DNA of 53,883 nucleotides from Chitinophagaceae bacterium. Lineage in GTDB: Bacteria > Bacteroidota > Bacteroidia > Chitinophagales > Chitinophagaceae. The notes under the pieces are model-generated. The model was not told the origin of the DNA. It saw only the letters and a program-made list of their open reading frames with translations, and ran no database searches. How positions within the stretch are numbered: position 1 is the first letter of the stretch; the number at the start of each line of letters is the position of its first letter. Both the position numbers and the translations under genes were made by a program. Shown here piece by piece: positions 17,234-24,156 of the stretch. Where the stretch lies: the NCBI GenBank assembly GCA_025923075.1, contig JAICGN010000019.1, positions 1 through 53,883 of the forward strand, given 5' to 3'.

Positions 17234-17984
17234 CAATAAAATAGCGGTAGTTACCGGGGGTGGAAGCGGAATTGGAAAGGCGATTGCAAAACTTTTTGCA
17301 AAACAAGGAGCTTTAGTTCAAATTCTTGAGTGGAATACAGATGCGGCCAATGAAACAGCGAATGAGATCAAAAAGAATGGTGACAAAGCCATTGTATATA
17401 AATGCAATGTTGCAAATCAAAAGGAAGTAAGTGAAGCATTTGCAAACATTGGAGAAATACATATTCTTGTCAATAATGCCGGCATTGCGCATATTGGTAA
17501 AGCAGATACTACAAAGGAAGAAGATTTTGATAAGGTAATATTGGTAAATGTAAAAGGTGTTTACAATTGTATCCATGCTGCCATACCTCAACTAAGAAAA
17601 AGTGGGGGAGGCTGTATTATTAATATGGCATCTATCGCCGCACAGGTTGGAATACCTGACAGATTTGCATACAGCACAGCAAAGGGAGCGGTAATGGCCA
17701 TGACATTGAGTGTTGCAAAAGATTATCTGCAGGAAAATATTCGGTGCAATTCAATTTCACCAGCAAGAGTGCATACGCCATTTGTGGATGGGTTTTTAAA
17801 GAATAATTATCCCGGAAAGGAATCAGAGATGTTTGAAAAACTTTCAAAAACACAACCAATTGGACGAATGGGCACACCGGAAGAGATTGCGGCACTTACA
17901 TTATATCTCTGTAGCGAGGAAGCATCCTTTATTACAGGTTGTGATTACCTGGTCGATGGTGGTTTTGTTAAACTCAATAACTGA
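17220..17984 (+). CDS. SDR oxidoreductase, probable 2-keto-3-deoxy-L-fuconate dehydrogenase
   Basis: This 254-residue classical short-chain dehydrogenase has the NAD site TGGGSGIGKA at residues 12-21, the NNAG motif, a catalytic serine in NMASIAAQ and the intact YSTAK catalytic pair. Its closest look-alikes in memory are BDH2-like and fuconate-pathway SDRs. In the non-phosphorylative fucose route such an enzyme oxidises 2-keto-3-deoxy-L-fuconate at C4. The role is inferred from the operon and could be swapped with the second SDR. The ATG overlaps the 3' end of fucP, which suggests translational coupling. Confidence 0.75.
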   Translation: MFRLDNKIAVVTGGGSGIGKAIAKLFAKQGALVQILEWNTDAANETANEIKKNGDKAIVYKCNVANQKEVSEAFANIGEIHILVNNAGIAHIGKADTTKEEDFDKVILVNVKGVYNCIHAAIPQLRKSGGGCIINMASIAAQVGIPDRFAYSTAKGAVMAMTLSVAKDYLQENIRCNSISPARVHTPFVDGFLKNNYPGKESEMFEKLSKTQPIGRMGTPEEIAALTLYLCSEEASFITGCDYLVDGGFVKLNN

Positions 17985-17990
17985 TCATAC

Positions 17991-19322
17991 ATGAAAAAAA
18001 TATTTTTCATCATTGCATCTGTGTTTGGCGGATTTTTTTTACAGGCACAAATTAGGTATACACCAACTCCTGAAAACCTGGCTGCGAGAAAAGAATTCCA
18101 GGATATTAAATTTGGAATGTTCATTCACTGGGGTGCATCGAGTGTGCTCGGTGCAGGAGAATGGGTGATGAATAACCGGAATATTAAAGTGAATGACTAT
18201 ACAAGACTGATCAATATTTTCAATCCCCAGAATTTTGATGCGGCTAAATGGGTCGGTATCGCTAAATCTGCAGGAATGAAGTACATCACATTCATTACCC
18301 GCCACCATGATGGCTTCAGCAACTGGGATACAAAGCAGTCTGATTGGAAAATAACCAAAACGCCGTATGCCAAAGATGCCTTTAAGCAGTTGGCAGATGA
18401 GTGTCGTAAACAAGGGATAAAACTTTTTTGTTACTATTCTTTGCTTGACTGGTATCGCAGCGACTATCAATATGAAACGGGCCGAACCGGGAAGGGAACG
18501 GGCAGAACTGAAAAGAGTAATTGGGGAAATTATGTGAAGTTCATGAAGGCACAATTAACAGAATTGCTCACCAACTATGGCGAAATAGCCGGTATCTGGT
18601 TCGATGGCCATTGGGATCAATTAGATAATGATCATGATAAGAAACAGGCATCAAAAGTAAATTGGGATTATGATGACATCTATAAACTCATACATCGGTT
18701 GCAGCCAAAATGTTTGATCAGCAATAATCATCATTTGATGCCTATCCCCGGTGAAGATTTCCAGGCATTCGAAAAGGATCTTCCGGGACACAATACAACC
18801 GGTTTCGGCGGTGCTTCAGTTTCTGAATTGCCATTGGAAACTTGTGAAACGATGAATGACAGCTGGGGATTTAACATTACGGACAGAAATTATAAATCGG
18901 TAAGAAGATTAATTCAATACATGGTGAAGGCTGCCGGCTATAATGCAAATTTTTTATTGAACGTAGGTCCTATGCCTGATGGAACAATTCAACCTGAATT
19001 CGCCGATACACTAAAAGCGATTGGTAAATGGATGCAGCAATATGGACAAACGATTTATAGTACGAGAGGAAATGTAATTCCGCCAAAAGACTGGGGCACG
19101 ATGACAATAAAAAACAAAGCGGTTTATATGCACATATTGAATAAACCGGAAAACCCTGCTTTTATTTTTATACCAGAATTAAAAGAAAAAATTTCAAAAG
19201 CATCTTTATTAAATGTTCAAAAAGAGATAAGATTCAAACAGCAGCCGGAAGGAACGTTTATTTATCTCGATGGGGTTGTGCTTGATGAGATTGATACGAT
19301 TATTCAATTAGATTTAAAATAA
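17991..19322 (+). CDS. Secreted alpha-L-fucosidase (GH29)
   Basis: This 443-residue second GH29 enzyme has a signal peptide (ending GGFFLQAQ) and no appended domain beyond a short C-terminal beta region. Motifs are KFGMFIHWGASSVLGAGEW, TRHHDGFSNWD and the likely nucleophile Asp205 in GIWFDGHWD. It differs strongly from the first enzyme and probably has another linkage or glycan preference. It starts 6 bases after the SDR and lies 6 bases before the FAH-family gene. Confidence 0.9.
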   Translation: MKKIFFIIASVFGGFFLQAQIRYTPTPENLAARKEFQDIKFGMFIHWGASSVLGAGEWVMNNRNIKVNDYTRLINIFNPQNFDAAKWVGIAKSAGMKYITFITRHHDGFSNWDTKQSDWKITKTPYAKDAFKQLADECRKQGIKLFCYYSLLDWYRSDYQYETGRTGKGTGRTEKSNWGNYVKFMKAQLTELLTNYGEIAGIWFDGHWDQLDNDHDKKQASKVNWDYDDIYKLIHRLQPKCLISNNHHLMPIPGEDFQAFEKDLPGHNTTGFGGASVSELPLETCETMNDSWGFNITDRNYKSVRRLIQYMVKAAGYNANFLLNVGPMPDGTIQPEFADTLKAIGKWMQQYGQTIYSTRGNVIPPKDWGTMTIKNKAVYMHILNKPENPAFIFIPELKEKISKASLLNVQKEIRFKQQPEGTFIYLDGVVLDEIDTIIQLDLK

Positions 19323-19328
19323 GGTCAG

Positions 19329-20189
19329 ATGAAACTGATTCGCTTTGGTGATGCCGGCAAAGAAAAACCGGGTGTAATTATTAACGATGTATGGTTTGAT
19401 GTTTCTGAGTATATCGGTGATTACAATGAGAAATTTTTTGAAAATGATGGAATTGCATTCCTTAAAACCATTATCAATGGAAAGCAATTAAAAGAAGTTT
19501 CAAGAGATACCCGGCTTGGCCCGCCGGTCGCAAGACCATCAAAAATCATTTGTATTGGCTTGAATTATTCTGATCATGCGACAGAAAGCAAAATGCAATT
19601 ACCGCCTGAGCCGGTTATTTTTTTCAAAGCAACCACATCTATAGTTGGACCCAATGACAATCTCATTATTCCTAAGAACAGCAAGAAGACAGATTGGGAG
19701 GTTGAACTTGCCGTTGTAATCGGTAAAAGAGCTTCTTATATTGAAGAAGCTGTGGCATTGAACTATGTAGCCGGTTACCTTTTGCATAATGACTATAGTG
19801 AAAGAGAATTTCAATTAGAAAGGAGTGGACAATGGGTTAAAGGGAAAAGCTGTGACAGCTTTGCGCCGTTAGGTCCTTATTTAGCCACACAGGATGAAGT
19901 TTCAGACGTAAATGATTTGCGGCTTTGGTTAACAGTGAATGGAACAATGATGCAGGATGGAAATACAAAAAATCTTGTTTTTAAAATTCCACAACTTGTT
20001 TCTTATATCAGCCAGTTCATGACCTTGCTGCCCGGAGATATTATTTCAACGGGAACGCCTGCCGGAGTTGGCCTAGGACAAAAGCCTGAACCTGTTTACA
20101 TAAAACCGGGTGATGTAATCGAATTGGGAATTCATGGATTAGGAAGCAGCAGGCAGGAGGCCGTAGCCTATAGTAATGTGCCAATTTGA
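19329..20189 (+). CDS. Fumarylacetoacetase-family hydrolase, probable 2,4-diketo-3-deoxy-L-fuconate hydrolase
   Basis: This 286-residue protein carries the FAH fold motifs KIICIGLNYSDHA, the metal-binding EVELAVVIGK, GYLLHNDYSERE, GKSCDSFAPLGPYL and STGTPAGVGLG. In the non-phosphorylative fucose pathway this family splits 2,4-diketo-3-deoxy-L-fuconate to pyruvate and L-lactate. The substrate is inferred from the neighbours. It lies 6 bases after a fucosidase and 12 before the mutarotase. The length and N-terminus (MKLIRFGDAGKEKPGV) are typical. Confidence 0.85.
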   Translation: MKLIRFGDAGKEKPGVIINDVWFDVSEYIGDYNEKFFENDGIAFLKTIINGKQLKEVSRDTRLGPPVARPSKIICIGLNYSDHATESKMQLPPEPVIFFKATTSIVGPNDNLIIPKNSKKTDWEVELAVVIGKRASYIEEAVALNYVAGYLLHNDYSEREFQLERSGQWVKGKSCDSFAPLGPYLATQDEVSDVNDLRLWLTVNGTMMQDGNTKNLVFKIPQLVSYISQFMTLLPGDIISTGTPAGVGLGQKPEPVYIKPGDVIELGIHGLGSSRQEAVAYSNVPI

Positions 20190-20201
20190 AAATGTGCAAA
20201 C

Positions 20202-20576
20202 ATGCAAATGAAAAGATATTGTCTTGCTTTGGATTTAAAAGATGATCCTGATTTGATTGCTGAGTATGAAAACTATCATAAAAATGTCTGGCCGGAAATA
20301 ATTGAAAGCATTAAACAATCTGGCATCGAAGTTTTGGATATATATCGCACCGGCAACAGGATGTTTATGATCATTGAAGCAAATGATAATTTTAGTTTGC
20401 AAAAGAAAGCGGCAACGGATACGGCCAATCCCAAAGTACAAGAATGGGAAAATTTGATGTGGAAATTTCAGAAAGCATTACCATGGGCAAAGCCCGGGGA
20501 GAAATGGATTTTGATGGATAAAATTTTTAGTTTACCTGAGGAGACAGAAGTCAGGATTCAGAATTCAGAAGATTAA
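20202..20576 (+). CDS. L-fucose/L-rhamnose mutarotase family protein
   Basis: The 124-residue protein matches the COG3254 dimeric mutarotases: RYCLALDLKDDP, YHKNVWPEI with the family histidine, RTGNRMFMIIE and WKFQKALPWAKPGEKW. It would speed interconversion of the fucose anomers before oxidation. The last ten or so residues (TEVRIQNSED) are encoded by an inverted-repeat arm of the element that follows, so the native C-terminus has been replaced. The start could also be the ATG at 20208. Confidence 0.85.
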   Translation: MQMKRYCLALDLKDDPDLIAEYENYHKNVWPEIIESIKQSGIEVLDIYRTGNRMFMIIEANDNFSLQKKAATDTANPKVQEWENLMWKFQKALPWAKPGEKWILMDKIFSLPEETEVRIQNSED

Positions 20577-20973
20577 TCGGAAACCATTTATGGAGCCTGC
20601 AAAAAATTTTACTGATTTAGTTATGTGGCAAAATGCCCACAAATTTGTGTTAGAGGTGTATTTATACACATCGAAATTTCCAAAGAAGGAAATTTATGCC
20701 TTAACTTCCCAATTTAGACGAGCTGCTGTTTCAATAGCCGCCAATATTGCAGAAGGGTTTAAGAAGATCTAATAAGGATAAAGTACGATTTTACAATATT
20801 TCACAAGAATCAGTTGAAGAATGGCGTTATTATTTGATTCTTTCAAATGATTTAAAATATGGGAGAACTTTCATCTTTTGGAGCTAATTACAGAGGTAAG
20901 CAAGCTACTTGATGCTAACATTACTGCAATAGATAGCAACTCAAATTAATGAATTCTGACTACTGAATCCTGA
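20551..20973. mobile_element. Putative small mobile element carrying a four-helix-bundle gene, bounded by inverted repeats
   Basis: TCAGGATTCAG at 20551-20561 and CTGAATCCTGA at 20963-20973 are perfect inverted copies. Each is extended by further GAATTC/CTGA words (GAATTCAG on the left, GAATTCTGA on the right). They enclose the decayed IVP-type gene and nothing else. The unit interrupts an otherwise tightly packed operon and its left arm lies in the mutarotase coding sequence. This supports insertion of a discrete element. No transposase or target duplication is seen, so the mechanism is unknown. Confidence 0.5.
20590..20949 (+). pseudogene. Four-helix-bundle protein (23S rRNA intervening-sequence family), two frameshifts
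   Basis: The first frame gives 60 residues (FTDLVMWQNAHKFVLEVY, then SQFRRAAVSIAANIAEGFKK), the conserved first half of the family. It stops at 20770. The match continues in another frame from about 20767 (SNKDKVRFYNISQESVEEWRYYLILSNDLKYG) and in a third from about 20868 (LLELITEVSKLLDANI) to TAA at 20947. The full length of about 119 codons fits the family. The first lesion is near 20767 and the second near 20865-20870. The function of intact members is not known with certainty. Confidence 0.8.
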
Positions 20974-20985
20974 ATTTTGACTACT

Positions 20986-21810
20986 ATGACGATAGATTCC
21001 CATGTACATTTTTGGAAGTACGATAAGGTGAGAGATGCCTGGATCACTACCGAAATGAAGAGCCTAAAACAGGATTATTTACCTGCACATTTATTATCTA
21101 CGCTTAAACGAAATGATGTGGATGGTTGCGTCGCCGTGCAAGCAGGGCAAAGTGAATACGAAACACATTTTTTGGTAGAGCTTTCAAAAACTCATCCTGA
21201 AATTAAAGGAGTGGTCGGTTGGGTTGACCTGCAAAATAAAAATGTAGAAGAAAGATTGCAATTTTTTTCCCAGTATGGTATTATTAAAGGGTATCGTCAT
21301 GTAGTGCAAGCTGAACCGGGTAATTTTTTATTAAGAGAAGACTTTCAAAATGGTATTAAAGCCCTCGCAGCTTATCAATATACCTACGATATACTTATTT
21401 ATCATCATCAATTAAAACCAGCTTTGGAGTTTGTTTCAAAATTCCATCGTCAGAAATTTGTTATTGACCATTGCGCAAAACCTGATATCGGAAAAAAGAA
21501 TATCGATGACTGGAAAGTTTTGCTTACAGAAATGGCTCAGCATCCAAATGTTTATTGCAAAGTTTCAGGTTTATTTACAGAAACAAGATGGAAACAGTGG
21601 AGTGCCGGCGATTTTTATCCCTATCTTGATGTGGTGTTTGAAGCATTTGGTACTGATCGCCTGATGTTTGGCAGCGATTGGCCCGTTATGTTGCTTTCAG
21701 GAATTTATGTACAATGGAAGAGTTTATTGGAGAAATACATGGAAAATTTTGTTGAAGAAGACAGATTGAAAGTCTTTGGAGAAAATGCCATCACATTTTA
21801 TAATTTGTAA
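20986..21810 (+). CDS. Amidohydrolase, probable L-fuconolactone hydrolase
   Basis: From the ATG at 20986 the protein has 274 residues and begins MTIDSHVHFWKYD, with the HxH metal motif of COG3618 amidohydrolases. Further markers are IKGYRHVVQ, FVIDHCAKPDI and LMFGSDWPVM. Related enzymes open L-fucono-lactone to L-fuconate. An in-frame TTG at 20977 falls inside the repeat arm of the upstream element and is rejected as a start. The 36-base gap after the element is longer than other gaps in the operon, and the next SDR starts 3 bases downstream. Confidence 0.85.
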   Translation: MTIDSHVHFWKYDKVRDAWITTEMKSLKQDYLPAHLLSTLKRNDVDGCVAVQAGQSEYETHFLVELSKTHPEIKGVVGWVDLQNKNVEERLQFFSQYGIIKGYRHVVQAEPGNFLLREDFQNGIKALAAYQYTYDILIYHHQLKPALEFVSKFHRQKFVIDHCAKPDIGKKNIDDWKVLLTEMAQHPNVYCKVSGLFTETRWKQWSAGDFYPYLDVVFEAFGTDRLMFGSDWPVMLLSGIYVQWKSLLEKYMENFVEEDRLKVFGENAITFYNL

Positions 21811-21813
21811 AAC

Positions 21814-22584
21814 ATGGATCTCGGCTTAAAGGGCAAAATAGTTGTTGTAACAGGGGGCGCCAAAGGCATTGGTGCTGGTATTACCAGGGTACTTGCATCA
21901 GAAGGAGCTATGCCTGTAATAGTGGGAAGAAGTAAAGAAGATAATGAAACAATGCTAAAAGAAGCTCGCAACGGTTTTGCAATTACTGCTGAGCTGACTC
22001 ATCCTGAGGAATGTGAAAACGCCGTGAAGGCGGTAGTAGAAAAGTTTGCAAGAATTGATGGATTGGTGAATAATGCAGGAATAAATGATGGAATAGGATT
22101 GGAAAATGGAAACTATGAGTCATTCATTGCATCATTGCATAAAAATCTTGTTCATTATTATTTGATGGCGCATTATGCTTTGCCTGAACTTATAAAAAGC
22201 AAAGGAACTATTGTCAATATAGGCAGTAAAGTAGCGGAAACAGGGCAGGGTAATACATCTGCGTACGCTGCATCCAATGGTGGACGCAATGCTTTGACAA
22301 GAGAATGGGCTGTTGAATTATTGAAATACGGGATAAGAGTAAACGCAGTGATTGTTGCGGAATGTTATACTCCGCTGTATGACAAATGGATTAAAACACT
22401 GCCAAATCCCGAAGAAAAATTACGATCAATTACAGATAAGATTCCATTAGGGAAGAGAATGACAACGGAAGAAGAAATAGCGAACATGGTTGTATTTCTT
22501 TTGTCAGAGAGATCAAGTCATACAACCGGGCAACTGATCTATGTTGACGGTGGCTACACACATCTTGACAGAGCTTTATTATAA
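21814..22584 (+). CDS. SDR oxidoreductase, probable L-fucose dehydrogenase
   Basis: This 256-residue short-chain dehydrogenase has TGGAKGIGAG at residues 13-22, the NNAG motif and the C-terminal VDGGYTHLDRALL that I associate with L-fucose dehydrogenases. It would oxidise L-fucose to its lactone. The catalytic tyrosine Tyr151 is present, but the lysine four residues on is replaced: the sequence reads YAASN, with Asn155 in place of Lys. Whether that is normal for this subfamily cannot be decided here. It lies between the lactonase (3 bases) and a fucosidase (11 bases). Confidence 0.75.
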   Translation: MDLGLKGKIVVVTGGAKGIGAGITRVLASEGAMPVIVGRSKEDNETMLKEARNGFAITAELTHPEECENAVKAVVEKFARIDGLVNNAGINDGIGLENGNYESFIASLHKNLVHYYLMAHYALPELIKSKGTIVNIGSKVAETGQGNTSAYAASNGGRNALTREWAVELLKYGIRVNAVIVAECYTPLYDKWIKTLPNPEEKLRSITDKIPLGKRMTTEEEIANMVVFLLSERSSHTTGQLIYVDGGYTHLDRALL

Positions 22585-22595
22585 TTCACTCATCT

Positions 22596-24014
22596 ATGAA
22601 AGTTTTAATAACATCTTTTCTCCTGGTTTTTAATATTTTTTTACATGCACAACAAATGAATCGAACTCCGTTGCCAACAAGACAACAATTAGCCTGGCAT
22701 GAGATGGAATTCTATTTATTTATTCATTTTGGCCCCAACACCTTTACCGATAAAGAATGGGGACATGGTGATGAGCCGGAAGATATTTTCAATCCTGCTC
22801 AACTTGATTGCAGGCAATGGGCAAGAATTGCAAAACAAGCCGGTGCAAAAGGAATTATCATCACAGCAAAGCATCATGATGGATTTTGCTTATGGCCCAG
22901 CAAATATTCAAGACATACAGTTCGGGAAAGTAAGTGGAAGAATGGGAAAGGGGATGTGCTGAAAGAATTATCGCAGGCATGTAAAGAGAATGGGTTAAAA
23001 TTTGGCGTTTATATTTCTCCATGGGACCGCAATCATCCAAAATATGGTACAGCTGAATACAATGACGTGTATGTAAATACAATGAAAGAAATTTTTGCAA
23101 ACTATGGCTCAATATGGGAGTTATGGTGGGATGGAGCAAACGGCGAAGGACCAAATGGAAAAAAACAAGTGTATGATTGGGACCGGTTCAAAAAAACAAT
23201 AAGAACGATTTCACCGAGGACGGTTGTATTTAGTGATGTAGGCCCGAACATCAGATGGGTAGGCAATGAAAAAGGGATTGCAGGAAAGACAAACTGGAAT
23301 TATCTTGATACGATGGGGTTTACCCCTGGTCTTGGTGCGCCACCAACGGATACATTAAATACAGGGAACGCTTTTGGAAAAGCCTGGATACCGGCCGAAT
23401 GTGATGTAAGTATTCGTCCCGGTTGGTTTTATCACGCCAATGAAGACGATAAAGTAAAAAATGGCGATCAGCTATTCGATCTTTATTTAAAATCTGTAGG
23501 CCGGGGGTCAAATCTTTTATTGAATGTACCGCCTGACAGAAGAGGATTGATACATGAAAATGATTCTGCAGCGCTGATGGCATTTAAAAAATTGAGACAA
23601 GAGAGTTTTTCAAAAAATTTATTAGGTGATGCAAAAGCATATTGGGAAATAAATGAAGAAGCTTTTCTGAAAGATAGTATTGATTATAGGACGTTGGATA
23701 AAAAGGGAAGTGTATACAGCATCAATACACAAAGTTTCCTGGTACAGTTACCCAATCCAAGGCAGGTAAATTGTATTGTACTTCGCGAAGCGATTCACCT
23801 GGGACAGACCATTGAAAATTTTAAAATAGTTTTATTTAATAATAACCTGTCAGTAAACGAAATAAGCGGTACAACTATTGGCAGAAAGCGAATAGTTACA
23901 TTTCCTGTTCAAACAATTACTTCATTTAAAGTTATTTTGAAAGACCGATTTGGAAATGATAATGTGAGCGGAGTATCTGCATACTTGCTTGATGAGAAAC
24001 TAGTTGAAAAATAA
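22596..24014 (+). CDS. Secreted alpha-L-fucosidase (GH29, subfamily B-like)
   Basis: This third GH29 enzyme of the operon has 472 residues and a signal peptide (ending NIFLHAQQ). It opens with WHEMEFYLFIHFGPNTFTDKEWG and carries TAKHHDGFCLWPSKYS, YISPWDRNHPKYG and the nucleophile Asp179 in WELWWDGANGEG. These are features of the branch that prefers alpha-1,3/1,4-fucose in Lewis-type glycans (family knowledge; the substrate is not shown here). The C-terminal 120 residues are beta-rich. It closes the operon. Confidence 0.9.
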   Translation: MKVLITSFLLVFNIFLHAQQMNRTPLPTRQQLAWHEMEFYLFIHFGPNTFTDKEWGHGDEPEDIFNPAQLDCRQWARIAKQAGAKGIIITAKHHDGFCLWPSKYSRHTVRESKWKNGKGDVLKELSQACKENGLKFGVYISPWDRNHPKYGTAEYNDVYVNTMKEIFANYGSIWELWWDGANGEGPNGKKQVYDWDRFKKTIRTISPRTVVFSDVGPNIRWVGNEKGIAGKTNWNYLDTMGFTPGLGAPPTDTLNTGNAFGKAWIPAECDVSIRPGWFYHANEDDKVKNGDQLFDLYLKSVGRGSNLLLNVPPDRRGLIHENDSAALMAFKKLRQESFSKNLLGDAKAYWEINEEAFLKDSIDYRTLDKKGSVYSINTQSFLVQLPNPRQVNCIVLREAIHLGQTIENFKIVLFNNNLSVNEISGTTIGRKRIVTFPVQTITSFKVILKDRFGNDNVSGVSAYLLDEKLVEK

Positions 24015-24156
24015 CTCTTATAAGTAGAAATACGAATCCGCTTGTGGGCGTCTATGAAATATTTGTCATGGGTCCTAAAAAGTCCTAACAAGTGTTAATG
24101 AGAACAAAGATTCTCCCTATTTTTAAAGACTGATTCCCTAACCAAAACAAGCCTAT

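Noticed and set aside
20765-20870. Sequencing error as the cause of the two frameshifts in the four-helix-bundle gene
   Set aside because: It cannot be excluded from sequence alone. However, neighbouring genes are error-free over tens of kilobases, and two lesions in one short non-essential gene are better explained by decay.
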